Shown in pieces: positions 7,944 to 16,621 of a stretch of DNA of 64,000 bases (the first letter of the stretch is position 1; each line of letters starts with the position of its first letter). The DNA comes from Acidobacteriota bacterium. GTDB taxonomy: Bacteria; Acidobacteriota; Terriglobia; Bryobacterales; UBA6623. Made by a program: the position numbers and the translations under genes. Below the pieces are notes generated by a model. It did no database searches. It was given only the letters and a program-made list of their open reading frames with translations, and was not told where the DNA came from. The stretch lies in the NCBI GenBank assembly GCA_016125275.1, contig WGMB01000004.1:310001-374000 (forward strand), written 5' to 3'.

Positions 7944-9272
7944 ATGACCCACCGCAGTTTCTGGAATCGCAGACAGTTTCTCGGAGCAGGGGGGATGGCA
8001 TTGGCCGCCTCGGCGTCGGCCGCGCCCCAGTCCAGCCGCGCCAACTCCAAAACGCAGGTCGGCATGATCGGCGTCGGAGGCCGGGGATCGAGCCTCATGC
8101 GGCTGGTCCTGGGCATGGAGGAGGGCGGCGCGGGAGTTCACGTGCAAGCCGTCTGCGATGTGTACGAGAAGCGCAAGCAGCTTGCCCAGGAGCGTTCCAA
8201 GGCCGAGTTCGCCACGCTGGACTACCGCGAGGTGCTGGGCCGCAAGGACGTCGACGCCGTGATCGTGGCTACGCCGGATCACTGGCACGCCACCATCGCC
8301 ATCGAGGCGATGCGGGCCGGCAAGGACGTTTACCTCGAAAAGCCCATGACGCACACCATCGAGGAGGCCAAGAAGGTCGTTCAGGTGGTCAAAGAAACCC
8401 GGCGCGTCCTGCAGGTAGGCTCGCAGACCACCTCGAAAGACCAGTGGTGGAAGGCGCGCAAGGCCATCCAGGACGGCATGATCGGCAAGCTGATCTCAAG
8501 CCAGGGCTCCTACCACCGCAACTCCATCGCCGGGGAGTGGAACTCCACGCCGGAGCGGGGCAATCGGAGTTGGCAGATCGAGGCGCAGGCCGGACCCAAC
8601 GCCAAGGGCGTCGACTACATCGACTGGGATATGTGGCTCGGGCCCGCCGAGAAGCGCGAATTCGACCCACAACGCTACTTCCGGTTTCGCAAGTTTTGGG
8701 ACTATTCCGGCGGCGTGGCGACGGACCTGTTCTATCACGTGGTTGCGCCCCTGCAGATCTGCTGGGGCGAGCCGCAGTTTCCGCACCGCGTGGTCTCGAG
8801 CGGCGGCATTTGGGCCTTCCCGGACCGCGAGGTGCCGGACACCTTCAACCTGCTGGCCGACTTTCCCAAGAAGCATTCGCTGGTGTTGAGCGCCTCGATG
8901 GCGAACTCCACGCATATCCCGGGCCTGATCCGCGGGCAGAAGGGGACCATCACGATGGTCGATCACGGCCAGTTCGAGGGCGCCACCGACCACATCACCG
9001 TGGCGGCCGAGCGGATCTACGAAGCCGAGTTCGAAGAGAAGTTCGGCGGCTACAAGGCCGTCGACATCCCGGTCGCGGAGACGCCGGAGGACGCCCACAT
9101 GGCGAACTTCCTCGAATGCGTCCGGACGCGCCAGAAGCCTCATCTCGACGCCGATACCGGCTACCACGCGCAGGTGATCATCACCATGGGAGTGCAGAGC
9201 TTCCGGGAGAGCAAGGTGCTGTTCTGGGACCCGAAGGCTGAAAAGGTGGTCTACGAGCCGCCCAGCGCCTAG
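7944..9272 (+). CDS. Gfo/Idh/MocA-family oxidoreductase with Tat signal
   Basis: NAD(P)-dependent sugar or inositol dehydrogenase-like protein, 442 residues. The N-terminus has a twin-arginine motif ([10 protein letters not shown]) and an Ala-rich hydrophobic stretch, so it is probably folded with cofactor and exported by Tat, as is common for this subfamily in Acidobacteriota and Planctomycetota. The Rossmann motif [10 protein letters not shown] starts near residue 39; the family lysine is in [19 protein letters not shown] precedes it. The C-terminal half has the usual alpha/beta substrate domain ([16 protein letters not shown]). Substrate cannot be read from the sequence. It is a single-gene unit, followed by a DinB-like gene after 81 bp. 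Confidence 0.92.
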   Translation: MTHRSFWNRRQFLGAGGMALAASASAAPQSSRANSKTQVGMIGVGGRGSSLMRLVLGMEEGGAGVHVQAVCDVYEKRKQLAQERSKAEFATLDYREVLGRKDVDAVIVATPDHWHATIAIEAMRAGKDVYLEKPMTHTIEEAKKVVQVVKETRRVLQVGSQTTSKDQWWKARKAIQDGMIGKLISSQGSYHRNSIAGEWNSTPERGNRSWQIEAQAGPNAKGVDYIDWDMWLGPAEKREFDPQRYFRFRKFWDYSGGVATDLFYHVVAPLQICWGEPQFPHRVVSSGGIWAFPDREVPDTFNLLADFPKKHSLVLSASMANSTHIPGLIRGQKGTITMVDHGQFEGATDHITVAAERIYEAEFEEKFGGYKAVDIPVAETPEDAHMANFLECVRTRQKPHLDADTGYHAQVIITMGVQSFRESKVLFWDPKAEKVVYEPPSA

Positions 9273-9353
9273 GCGGGCGGAAGCCTTGCGTCGGGCAACG
9301 TCCAAGTTTTGCGCCACTCTCTACGATGAGAGCTCGCCGAGGAGGATTTTGCC

Positions 9354-9944
9354 ATGCCCGCCGCAGTCATGCCCGCCGAAATCGAGAATCCCGAGATCAC
9401 GCAGGACCTTGCTGAGCTCGACGCCGTCCTCACCGAATTCGACGAACTGGTCGCGGGCCTCGAAGACGAAGGTTTCTGCTGGCGACCGGAGCCGGGCCGC
9501 TGGTCGATCGGCGAGTGCATGGATCACCTCTCGGTGACCGCGGCGTTGTACGAGCCGGTCCTTGAGGAGTGCATGAGGGAAGGTCGCGCCGCAGGCCGAA
9601 CCGGTATCGGCAAGCCGCGCCGGGGCATCCTCAACCGATTGTTCCTGTGGCTGATGGCTCCGCCGGTTCGGGGCAAGGTGAAAGCGCCCGGCTCGTTTCT
9701 GCCGGCCGCGATTGCGTCCAAGCAGGAGGTCTGCTCGCGGTTCTCGGACCGGCACGGCCGCCTGCGGCGGTCCATGATCGAAGCCGACGGTTTGGACTTG
9801 TGGAGGAACCGTTTGGTCTCGCCGGCGTCCAACCTGATTCGGTTGAGCTTGGGCGAGGCTTTCGCGCTGCTGCTCACCCACATGCGCCGCCACCTGTGGC
9901 AGGCTCGGCAAGTGCGCCAAGCGCCGGGATTTCCCGCCTCGTAA
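9354..9944 (+). CDS. DinB-like protein
   Basis: Four-helix-bundle protein of the DinB/YfiT superfamily, 196 residues, without signal peptide. Metal-ligand-type histidines appear at conserved places: WSIGECMDHL near residue 58 and LLTHMRRHLWQ near 178. Members are thiol-dependent S-transferases or unknown; no substrate is indicated. GAGGAGG lies 9-10 nt before the ATG chosen; a second Met at residue 6 could also be the start. A TACGAT box is present at 9322-9327. Confidence 0.82.
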   Translation: MPAAVMPAEIENPEITQDLAELDAVLTEFDELVAGLEDEGFCWRPEPGRWSIGECMDHLSVTAALYEPVLEECMREGRAAGRTGIGKPRRGILNRLFLWLMAPPVRGKVKAPGSFLPAAIASKQEVCSRFSDRHGRLRRSMIEADGLDLWRNRLVSPASNLIRLSLGEAFALLLTHMRRHLWQARQVRQAPGFPAS

Positions 9945-10008
9945 CGAAGACGGGGACGGGCCGTTGGATCGACCTCGTCCCCGTTTGGCGACTCTCCGAC
10001 CGCGTCGG

Positions 10009-10437
10009 CTACTTGTGAGCGACGACGGTGATCTCGATACGCGCCGTGCCGACCAGGCTGGCTACGGCCACCGTGGTGCGCGTGGGGCGATCCTTCTTGA
10101 AGTACTGCGTGTACACGCCGTTCATCGCCTGGAAGTTCGCGATGTCGGTGAGATAAACCTTCACGTCGACGGCGTCGTCGAAATCCAGGCCGGCTTCCTT
10201 GAGGATCAGGCCGATGCGCTTGAAGGTCTGGTGCACCTCGTCTTCGAACTTCTCCGGGTACTTGCCGGTCTCGAGATCTCCGCCGGTTTGGCCCGCGCAG
10301 TAGAGCGTATCGCCCACGAGCACGCCGGGGCTGAACGGCATGTTTGCCCGGAACTCCTTGGGGTAGATGATGGTCTTGTCGGCGGCTGCGGCGGAGACGA
10401 CGAGCATCGCGCCGAGCAGCAGAATGTTTCTAAGCAT
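10009..10437 (-). CDS. RidA-family protein with signal peptide
   Basis: Member of the YjgF/RidA family (enamine/imine deaminases), 142 residues. Unusually for RidA, it starts with a clear signal peptide (MLRNILLLGAMLVVSAAAAD), so the domain is periplasmic. Conserved positions are present: the substrate Arg in RPTRTTVAVASL and the Glu in IEITVVA. ATG 10437 is chosen because GGAGGATT precedes it by 4 nt and the signal peptide begins there; an in-frame ATG at 10458 overlaps a TACAAT promoter box and adds only seven residues. It could act on extracytoplasmic reactive imines or have a different substrate. Confidence 0.88.
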   Translation of the reverse strand: MLRNILLLGAMLVVSAAAADKTIIYPKEFRANMPFSPGVLVGDTLYCAGQTGGDLETGKYPEKFEDEVHQTFKRIGLILKEAGLDFDDAVDVKVYLTDIANFQAMNGVYTQYFKKDRPTRTTVAVASLVGTARIEITVVAHK

Positions 10438-10456
10438 CGATAATCCTCCAGCAGCC

Positions 10457-10462
10457 ATTGTA
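10457..10462 (-). promoter_or_regulatory. Candidate -10 box of the exported RidA gene
   Basis: TACAAT on the minus strand, 19 nt before ATG 10437; the Shine-Dalgarno GGAGG lies between. The expected transcript leader would be about 12 nt. Confidence 0.45.
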
Positions 10463-10476
10463 CGAAGGCCGGAGCC

Positions 10477-11109
10477 TTAGCCGCCCAGCATCGCCCGCAC
10501 GATCGGCGTCAGCGCTTCGCCGAGGCGTACCTGATCCGACGCTTCCAGGTGTAGGCCGTCCGCTTCGCTGGCCCGCACCACCGAGCCGGCGTCAAAGAAG
10601 CGGCAACCCCGCGCTTCGGCATGCTCGCGGTAGTAGCGCGGCAGCCCGGTGCACTTCTCCGCGGCGCCCTCGAACATCTCCGCGAACGCGCTGAGCTTGG
10701 TAACCGGCGGCGGCGACGCCAGCAGCACTTGGGGCGCGCCCCCGTCCGGGCCCGTCTTGCTCTGGAGGATGATGTCGAGTAGCAACCCGACGCTCCGGCC
10801 GATGTCGAAGGCCGAGACGGAGAACCTTCGTTTGAGGTCGTTGGTCCCCAGCATCAGCACGACCACATCGAGGGGGTGGTGGCTGAGCAAGCAACCCGGC
10901 AGGTAGGCCTTCCCGCAGCGGTGCTCCTCGATGGGGTCCTCCCACACGGTGGTGCGGCCGTTGAGGCCTTCGGCGATTACCACGACGTCGGGGCCGAGAG
11001 CCGCGGCGAGCACGTTGGGCCAGCGGCTCTCCGGGGGATGCCGTGCGGTGGAGTGCGGGCTGCGGCCCCAGGTGTTGGAGTCTCCGAAGCAAAGGACGGT
11101 CTTCTGCAT
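10477..11109 (-). CDS. SGNH/GDSL hydrolase
   Basis: Serine esterase/lipase of the SGNH superfamily (arylesterase type), 210 residues, without signal peptide. Blocks: I FGDSNTWG with nucleophile Ser near residue 11, II the Gly of ALNGRTTVW-like EGLNGRTT, III MLGTNDLKRR with oxyanion Asn, and V ADGLHLE with the catalytic Asp-His pair. Substrate unknown. ATG 11109 follows a TACGAT box by 9 nt. It is read divergently from the DJ-1/PfpI-like gene, with 65 bp between the two starts. Confidence 0.9.
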   Translation of the reverse strand: MQKTVLCFGDSNTWGRSPHSTARHPPESRWPNVLAAALGPDVVVIAEGLNGRTTVWEDPIEEHRCGKAYLPGCLLSHHPLDVVVLMLGTNDLKRRFSVSAFDIGRSVGLLLDIILQSKTGPDGGAPQVLLASPPPVTKLSAFAEMFEGAAEKCTGLPRYYREHAEARGCRFFDAGSVVRASEADGLHLEASDQVRLGEALTPIVRAMLGG

Positions 11110-11118
11110 GAGCCCACC

Positions 11119-11124
11119 ATCGTA
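11119..11124 (-). promoter_or_regulatory. Candidate -10 box of the SGNH hydrolase gene
   Basis: TACGAT on the minus strand, ending 9 nt before ATG 11109, so the predicted mRNA has a leader of only a few nucleotides. Confidence 0.35.
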
Positions 11125-11174
11125 GCCGGACGCCGCGTTCGTGGCATGCTAAGGGGCCGATGGGAGGCAGCAGC

Positions 11175-11762
11175 ATGAGCGGAAGGATCGCGATCGTCAC
11201 CGGGGATGGCGGTGAGGGCTACGAAGCCCTCTACGCCTGGCACCGCTTTCTGGAGGAGGGGTGGCGCGCCGACGTCGTGGCCCCGAGCCGGCGGCGGCTG
11301 CACCTGGTGATGCACGATTTCGAGCCCGGCTGGGACACCTATGTCGAGCGCCCAGGCTACGGGTTGGAAGCGCAAGTGGGCTTGGACGAATTGTGCGCCG
11401 AGGACTACGATGCGCTGTTGCTGATTGGAGGGCGCGCGCCCGAGTACCTGCGTCACGATCGCCGGCTGCTCGAGGTCGTGCGGGAGATGCATCGCCAATG
11501 CAAACCGCTGTTTGCGATTTGCCACGGCATCCAGGTCCTTACAGCCGCGGGCGTCGTCGCGGGACGGCGGGTGACCTGCTATCTGCACGTACGCTCGGAA
11601 GCGGAGGCGGCCGAGGCGGAATTCATCGACGAACAAGCCGTTGCGGATGGGCATTTCGTAACCGCGCAAACGTGGGAATCGCACCCGCAATTCTATCGGG
11701 AAGTTTTTCGGCTCCTCCGCCTGCGCGCCGGCGAACGCGCTCGGGAAGCCGCCGCGGATTGA
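11175..11762 (+). CDS. DJ-1/PfpI-family protein
   Basis: Class I glutamine amidotransferase-like fold, 195 residues. The nucleophile elbow FAICHGIQ contains the family cysteine; the N-terminal strand IAIVTGDG and the loop LLLIGGRAPEYLR fit the family, whose members include deglycase-like, chaperone and protease-like proteins. ATG 11175 is preferred because GGGAGG lies 6-7 nt upstream; an in-frame ATG at 11160 would add five residues. Cytoplasmic; specific role not evident. Confidence 0.86.
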   Translation: MSGRIAIVTGDGGEGYEALYAWHRFLEEGWRADVVAPSRRRLHLVMHDFEPGWDTYVERPGYGLEAQVGLDELCAEDYDALLLIGGRAPEYLRHDRRLLEVVREMHRQCKPLFAICHGIQVLTAAGVVAGRRVTCYLHVRSEAEAAEAEFIDEQAVADGHFVTAQTWESHPQFYREVFRLLRLRAGERAREAAAD

Positions 11763-11803
11763 CGATATACTCGGGATTCGTCGACGCCTTCACGCTGTGA
11801 GAG

Positions 11804-13207
11804 ATGGCGCAATCGATCGCAATGCGGGAGCTGAAACGGAGCAAAGCGACGGTCGCATCGCCGCAGGCCTCGACGGCGCCTCCCTCTCCCCGCGCCATTC
11901 TGCTGGAAGCCGTCGTTCCTCCCCGACCCAAGCCGCAGGCGCCGCAGGCGTCGTACCGCAACGGCCCGCTCGGCTCACTGGTGGTCGCACTTTTCTTGCT
12001 TGGAGCGCTGTACGGAATGCAGGCGCTGGTGCGTCGGGCCGCAGGCGAGTGGTTGGCCGGGCAAGGCTCCTTGGACCGTTTGGAGCTGGCCACGCGCGTG
12101 ATCCCGGACAATCCCTTCGCTTGGACGAGTCTCGGGCTCGCTCAGGAAGACGGTCTGGACGCGCTACAGCGCGCGGCCGAGCTCCAACCGAATGACGGGG
12201 CGGCGTGGGTTCGCGTGTCGCTCGAGCTGGAAGAGCGCGGCGACGTCGCCGGGGCGGAGGCGGCGGCCCTTCGAGCGGTCGAAGTGGATCCCGGATTCGA
12301 TTCGCTCTGGACTCTGGCGAACTTCTGCTTGCGACAGGGCCGCGAGGAGGAGTTCTGGCGCTACACGCGGCAAGCGGTTCGCGCGCAGCCGGATCGTACG
12401 GCCGTGGCCGCCACGTTGTGGTGGCGGCTGCTCGACGATCCCGCGCGCATCATGGCTTTGGCGGCGCTGGAAGAGCCGGCCGTGCTGCGGCGCTACTTGG
12501 ACTACTTGATCCAGCAGCGAAAGATCGAGGCGTTGCCGGAGGCGTGGGAGAAGTTCGAGCCGGCCATTCGGAAGAATGACCTGCCGATGGCCGGCGAGCT
12601 ACTCGAAGTTCTGCTCGCGGGCGAGAAGGTGGACTTGGCGCTCGAAGTCTGGAACGCCTTGGCCCAGCGAGAGATCATCGACCTCGCGCCAATCTCCCTC
12701 GCCGACGACGGTCTGTTGACCGGCGGCGACTTCGCCCACCGCGTTTCCGGCGTTGGGTTCGATTGGCGCGTCGATCCCGCGCCGGGCGTCTACCGTCTCC
12801 AGAGGCGCCTGGACGCCTCCACCCACTCCTTCGAGATCCGCTTGAGCGGCGGGCAGGAGGAGTATTCACTGCTGCTGTCGCAGATCGTCCCCACGCCCCC
12901 CAGCCAGACCTACTTGTTCCACTTTGAGTACGCCACGGTGCAGTTGCCGTTTCTCACCGGACTTCGCTGGACCGTGCGGGACCATCGCAGCGGTCGCATC
13001 TTGGCCCAGTCGGGTCCCGTGGAAGCCGCTGAAGACTACTGGAATCGGCAGGAGTTCGAGTTCGAGACTCCGCCGGACACCCGCTTGGTCCGCATCGAGC
13101 TCTCCTATCAGCGCGAGCCGAACACCGAGCGGTATCGCGGCCGATTTGTGATTCGTTCGGCGGGACTGGTTCGCGTCAGCCCCGCGACAGGCGCCGGCAA
13201 GCCGTGA
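11804..13207 (+). CDS. Membrane-anchored TPR protein paired with an O-antigen ligase-like gene
   Basis: Protein of 467 residues: a Pro/Ala-rich cytoplasmic N-terminus of about 55 residues, one transmembrane helix near 57-76 (GSLVVALFLLGALYGMQALV), then TPR-like helices (LERATR-type ELATRVIPDNPFAWTSLGLA, ALRAVEVDPGFDSLWTLANF) to about 280, and a beta-rich C-terminal domain from about 320 to 460 (FDWRVDPAPGVYRLQRRLD). Topology suggests the TPR part faces the periplasm. It overlaps the following Wzy-like gene by 4 bp (GTGA), implying translational coupling and a shared function in polysaccharide polymerisation or ligation. The exact role is unknown. Confidence 0.75.
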   Translation: MAQSIAMRELKRSKATVASPQASTAPPSPRAILLEAVVPPRPKPQAPQASYRNGPLGSLVVALFLLGALYGMQALVRRAAGEWLAGQGSLDRLELATRVIPDNPFAWTSLGLAQEDGLDALQRAAELQPNDGAAWVRVSLELEERGDVAGAEAAALRAVEVDPGFDSLWTLANFCLRQGREEEFWRYTRQAVRAQPDRTAVAATLWWRLLDDPARIMALAALEEPAVLRRYLDYLIQQRKIEALPEAWEKFEPAIRKNDLPMAGELLEVLLAGEKVDLALEVWNALAQREIIDLAPISLADDGLLTGGDFAHRVSGVGFDWRVDPAPGVYRLQRRLDASTHSFEIRLSGGQEEYSLLLSQIVPTPPSQTYLFHFEYATVQLPFLTGLRWTVRDHRSGRILAQSGPVEAAEDYWNRQEFEFETPPDTRLVRIELSYQREPNTERYRGRFVIRSAGLVRVSPATGAGKP

Positions 13208-14523
13208 GAGCGACGGGATCCCAGTACGAGTTCCGGCGACGGACGGGAGCCGTCTTGTTGGCGCTGGTGGCTTGTGCGACGTTCGGTTTCGGTGCGGTCG
13301 ACTCGCTGGTCTGGACGGCCATCGCGCTGGCGATCTTCGCCATGCTGGCGGTTTGGGCCCTGCGGAAGCTGTGGCGGCCTTTCCCTTTGGTAACGACCGG
13401 CCTATACGCCGCGCCCTTGGCTCTGGCCCTTGCGGCGGCCGTGCAGTGTTTGTCCGGCGGCAGTGAGACGGCCTATTCGACATCCGGCGAATTGCTGCGG
13501 TGGATGGCGCACGCGGCCTTCTTTCTCGTGGCCGTGAACGCTCTAAGCGACCCTGCTGTCCGAGCTTTCTACCTGCGAGGCTTCGTCGTCATCGTGGGTT
13601 TGGCGGCGGCGGTTGGGATCTGTCAATGGCTGACCGTGCCGCACCTGGTCTATTGGTTTCGAGAGGCTCCGGGCGCTCAACCGTTCGGCCCGTTCGCGAA
13701 CCGCGACCATTTCGCCGTCTTGATCGAGTTGGCCTTCCCCATCGCGCTGACGTCGGCTTTTCGGCATCGAACCCACAAGCTCTACTATTTCGCTGTGGCG
13801 GCCCTGCTGGCGGCGGCGGTCGCGGGGACGCATTCGAAGGCGGCGTTTGCCATCGTGGCGATCCAAGCGGCGTTTCTCACGCTACTGTTTGGGAGCGCTT
13901 CGGCGAAGACTGCGCTACGCAGCCGCCGGCGCGGTCCGCGAGTCTTGCAGGAATTGGCCGGAGTCGGTCTCCTGGTGTGCCTATTGCTCGGCGTCGGCTG
14001 GTCGGTTGGTCTGCTGCGCATCAGCTCGCAGCAAGGCTCGACCGGGCTGTTGCCTGATGAGGCGCTGACCCGCGGGGAGGTTCGCCAGGGGGCCATTGCG
14101 CTGATCGCCGAAAAACCTTGGCTGGGCCATGGCTTCGGCGCGTTCCGGCAGGCGTTTCGACGCTTCGCGCCGCGGCAGGACGGCTTCGAGTGGCAGCACG
14201 CTCAGTCTGATCCGCTGGAGCTCGTCGTGGACGCCGGGTTGGCCGGGCTGCTGGCGCAGGTGATCGTCTTGGCGCTGGCGCTGTGGCGCGCACGGAACGC
14301 TTCGGCGTGGGGATTTGTGATTGCACCGCTGGCCGGAGCTTGGGCGCATAGTTGGACGACTTCGCCCTTGCATACGCCGGCCGTGGCGCTGGCCGGGCTG
14401 GCCCTGCTGGCTTGCCTTCCCGGGTTGACTGCTCGACGAGCTGTGAAGCACGCCCGTCAAGCCGCAACGACGCCGTTGTCGGCCGGCTCTTCCGGCGCTA
14501 TCGTTGCGAGCGCCTCGACTTGA
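13204..14523 (+). CDS. O-antigen ligase/polymerase-like membrane protein (Wzy_C family)
   Basis: Polytopic inner-membrane protein of 439 residues with about 10-12 hydrophobic segments. The large periplasmic loop carries the family pattern: FGPFANRDHFA near residue 160-170 and EKPWLGHGFGAFR near residue 305, followed by a His-containing QHAQSDPLELVVDAG segment. Such proteins either polymerise glycan repeat units or ligate them to lipid A core or protein. The start is GTG 13204, overlapping the stop of the TPR gene by 4 bp. No other assembly genes are adjacent, so the acceptor is unknown. Its 3' end contains the promoter of tRNA-Gln. Confidence 0.87.
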   Translation: MRATGSQYEFRRRTGAVLLALVACATFGFGAVDSLVWTAIALAIFAMLAVWALRKLWRPFPLVTTGLYAAPLALALAAAVQCLSGGSETAYSTSGELLRWMAHAAFFLVAVNALSDPAVRAFYLRGFVVIVGLAAAVGICQWLTVPHLVYWFREAPGAQPFGPFANRDHFAVLIELAFPIALTSAFRHRTHKLYYFAVAALLAAAVAGTHSKAAFAIVAIQAAFLTLLFGSASAKTALRSRRRGPRVLQELAGVGLLVCLLLGVGWSVGLLRISSQQGSTGLLPDEALTRGEVRQGAIALIAEKPWLGHGFGAFRQAFRRFAPRQDGFEWQHAQSDPLELVVDAGLAGLLAQVIVLALALWRARNASAWGFVIAPLAGAWAHSWTTSPLHTPAVALAGLALLACLPGLTARRAVKHARQAATTPLSAGSSGAIVASAST

Positions 14524-14532
14524 ACGTATACT
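14504..14532 (+). promoter_or_regulatory. Promoter of tRNA-Gln
   Basis: -35 TTGCGA (14504-14509) and -10 TATACT (14527-14532) with a 17-nt spacer, ending 17 nt before the mature tRNA. The -35 lies inside the end of the Wzy-like gene. Confidence 0.72.
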
Positions 14533-14549
14533 AAGAAGAGCTGCCTTGT

Positions 14550-14623
14550 TGGGAGGTGGTGTAATGGTAACACGCCAGACTCTGACTCTGGTTATCGGGG
14601 TTCGAGTCCCTGCCTCCCAGCCA
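14550..14623 (+). tRNA. tRNA-Gln (anticodon CTG)
   Basis: Cloverleaf drawn by hand: acceptor stem TGGGAGG/CCTCCCA, D-arm with GTGGTGTAATGGTAACAC, anticodon stem CCAGA/TCTGG with loop CTCTGAC (anticodon CTG at 14582-14584), T-arm with GGTTCGAGTCC, discriminator G14620 and an encoded CCA at 14621-14623. It reads codon CAG, the common Gln codon in a GC-rich genome. The weak U-A first acceptor pair is typical of glutamine tRNAs. Confidence 0.97.
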
Positions 14624-14655
14624 ATCCCCCGTTAGCTCCGTTTCGATCTCATCCT

Positions 14656-15210
14656 TCAGCGTAGGGCTGCGAGCTTTGCGACCATTTCAGCGGCGGCTGT
14701 CCGCCCGCCATGGGAATCGCTGATCTTGGCGAAGACGATCTTGCCGGCCTTGTCGAGCAGGAACGTGGCAGGATAAGCCGTCTCGCGCGGCGCGTCCCAG
14801 CGCAATCCGTACAAATTCGTGAACTCATAGCCGGGGTCGAGCAGGAAGTGAAAGCCCGTCGGCAGGGTCTTGTCAGCGGTGAACTCCTCGGCCCGCGCCT
14901 GGAGCTGTTCCGACGGGCCGGGGTAGACGAAGATCACCTGCGCGCCGGCCTTGTCAAATCCCACGGCGTTCTGAAGAAAATCGTTGACCTGCCGGTTACA
15001 CACCGGGCACTGATAGCCCGGGTAGCCCCGCAGCATCACAAGGGCGAGCGGCCCGGCGGCGTTGACGGTTGACAAGCTCACCTGGCGACCGTCGAGGGAA
15101 CGGAGGGTGAAGTCGGGCGCCTTGTCGCCGACGGCCGGGGTCTCGGCTGCAGCCGGCGACGCCCCGAGCAGGAGCGCGAAAAGGGACAGCAGAGCGATGA
15201 TCTTGCGCAT
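14656..15210 (-). CDS. Exported redoxin (AhpC/TSA, thioredoxin-fold)
   Basis: Protein of 184 residues with a signal peptide (residues 1-22, ending PAAAET) and an AhpC/TSA-Redoxin domain. The VGDKAPDFTLRSLDG segment is a family hallmark. The redox site is QCPVCNRQVNDF, a CxxC with the peroxidatic-type Cys preceded by RGYPGY, so it is nearer to thiol-disulfide/peroxiredoxin-Q-like proteins than to a 1-Cys enzyme. ATG 15210 begins the signal peptide; a longer frame from 15231 adds seven residues and is less likely. It is the last gene of a four-gene minus-strand run starting with the PQQ-type propeller. Confidence 0.88.
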   Translation of the reverse strand: MRKIIALLSLFALLLGASPAAAETPAVGDKAPDFTLRSLDGRQVSLSTVNAAGPLALVMLRGYPGYQCPVCNRQVNDFLQNAVGFDKAGAQVIFVYPGPSEQLQARAEEFTADKTLPTGFHFLLDPGYEFTNLYGLRWDAPRETAYPATFLLDKAGKIVFAKISDSHGGRTAAAEMVAKLAALR

Positions 15211-15294
15211 CTTCTCCGGATCGTCCCACACGACGCGCTCCGAGGAAGGCCGGCGCGCGCCTTCCCCGGAAGAATTGCCGGTTGTAAACCGGAG

Positions 15295-16038
15295 CTACCG
15301 TGGCGTGATCCGCACGTTGCGGAAGTGCGCCACCGTGGAGCCTTCGATCCACAAGGCGACCCGGCCCTTGCCCTCGGCGCCGGACTTGAGATCGTTGACC
15401 AGCAGCGTCGGCTGTGTCGCTCCGTTCACGAACAGGCGCGCCTTGGCCCCATCGATCTCGATCTTGACGGCGATCCATTCGGCGGGACTGATGTCCGCGT
15501 AGGCCTCGTACTTGCTGGGCGTCTCCTGGCGCAGCCGATACCAGGGATAGTCGGGGTGCGCGATGTACTGCACGGAATGGTTACGCCGCTCCTGGTCGTC
15601 GGCGCGGCCGTTGGTGGGCCGCAGGTAGAAGGCGTCGTAGACTCTGGGGTCTTGCTGAACGCGGAAGGCCAGCCCCGCGAAGCCTCGGGCGCCCCCTCCG
15701 GCGGCGTCCGAAGGCTGTCCGGCGAGCTCCAGCTCGATGGTTCCGCTCGAAAACTCCACGCCTTCGAGGAATGCGAGGACTTCCACGCGGTTGGCCTCTC
15801 CGGCCCCCGGACCTGCTTTCTTGGTCGCCCTCTTGGCTCCCGCACGGGTCCTCTCTAGCCGAGCGGCGACGGCTGGGTCGATCGTCATCTTCACGCCCTT
15901 TCGGCCTTCGAAGGTCACCGCCTCGAGCGAGGCGTTGAGAGCCTCCAACGAGTCCGTGGAGGCGAGCGGAAAACTCTGGGAGACGGCGGCGCCGGCGACC
16001 AGGGTCGTCAGCGCCGCCAAACGAAGCAAGGCCCGCAT
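15295..16038 (-). CDS. Exported DUF1080-like (concanavalin-type jelly-roll) protein
   Basis: Protein of 247 residues with a signal peptide (ending AAVSQS). The C-terminal 150 residues follow the pattern of 3-keto-disaccharide hydrolase/DUF1080 jelly-roll domains: a GFAGLAFRVQ strand, VYDAFYLRPTNGR, the PDYPWYRLRQE turn and ALWIEGSTVAHFRNVRI at the end. Such domains bind or cleave sugars; no catalytic residues can be assigned here. ATG 16038 is chosen because the signal peptide starts there and GAGGAG lies upstream. It is 20 bp from the DinB-like gene upstream, so co-transcription is likely. Confidence 0.8.
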   Translation of the reverse strand: MRALLRLAALTTLVAGAAVSQSFPLASTDSLEALNASLEAVTFEGRKGVKMTIDPAVAARLERTRAGAKRATKKAGPGAGEANRVEVLAFLEGVEFSSGTIELELAGQPSDAAGGGARGFAGLAFRVQQDPRVYDAFYLRPTNGRADDQERRNHSVQYIAHPDYPWYRLRQETPSKYEAYADISPAEWIAVKIEIDGAKARLFVNGATQPTLLVNDLKSGAEGKGRVALWIEGSTVAHFRNVRITPR

Positions 16039-16058
16039 GGGTGGACTCCTCGAGCCGG

Positions 16059-16583
16059 CTATTGGCGCGCCGCCGTCCACGGCGGAACGACCTTGTTGGA
16101 GCGCGCGTAGGCGATGGCTTGGCCCAGATGCTCGCTGGCGTGCTCGAGGAGCGTCCAGGTGGCGCCGCGGAGGGTCGTGTCCCGACCGAAGATCTTGGTC
16201 GCGTTCTCCTGCCCGCCGTCCGGCAGTGCGTTGATGGCCTTCTTCATGTGCGCAAAGCCCTTCTCGAGCTCGGCGACGATCTTGGCCTTGTCCGTCGTCG
16301 ACTGTTCGTAGCCCTTGCGGTCAAAGCCGGCGGGCGGCGGCGTTCCGATGGCCGCGGTCAGGCCCAGGTCGGCGCCCGCGATGTGCAGGTAGAGCTCGCT
16401 GACCGAGCGGACGCCTTCCATCGGGCGCCAAGTCATCGTGTCTTGGGGCATCGCCTTGGCGAGGCCGATGAACTTCTGTTCGAGCTGATTGACGCGGGCG
16501 AGGGCCTCGTCCTTGTAGGCGTCGGCGAAGGCCGAGCCGGTCAGGCCGAGGGAGAGCAGGGAAAGCAGCAAGAGGCGGTGCAT
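16059..16583 (-). CDS. Exported DinB-like protein
   Basis: Protein of 174 residues: signal peptide (MHRLLLLSLLSLGLTGSAFA) followed by a DinB-superfamily four-helix bundle. Metal-ligand-type His residues occur in SVSELYLHIAGADLG and LLEHASEHLGQAIAYARSN, the end pattern typical of DinB_2 proteins. Mature protein is periplasmic, common in Acidobacteriota. The frame extends far upstream but without a plausible start; ATG 16583 begins the signal sequence. It lies 38 bp after the PQQ-type propeller gene and 20 bp before the DUF1080-like gene. Confidence 0.85.
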   Translation of the reverse strand: MHRLLLLSLLSLGLTGSAFADAYKDEALARVNQLEQKFIGLAKAMPQDTMTWRPMEGVRSVSELYLHIAGADLGLTAAIGTPPPAGFDRKGYEQSTTDKAKIVAELEKGFAHMKKAINALPDGGQENATKIFGRDTTLRGATWTLLEHASEHLGQAIAYARSNKVVPPWTAARQ

Positions 16584-16621
16584 GTGGGCTGAGTACTCCT
16601 TGATGGTTCGAACGATTGGGT

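Noticed and set aside
14550-14623. tRNA attachment site for an integrated element
   Set aside because: No partial repeat of the tRNA 3' end or integrase nearby.
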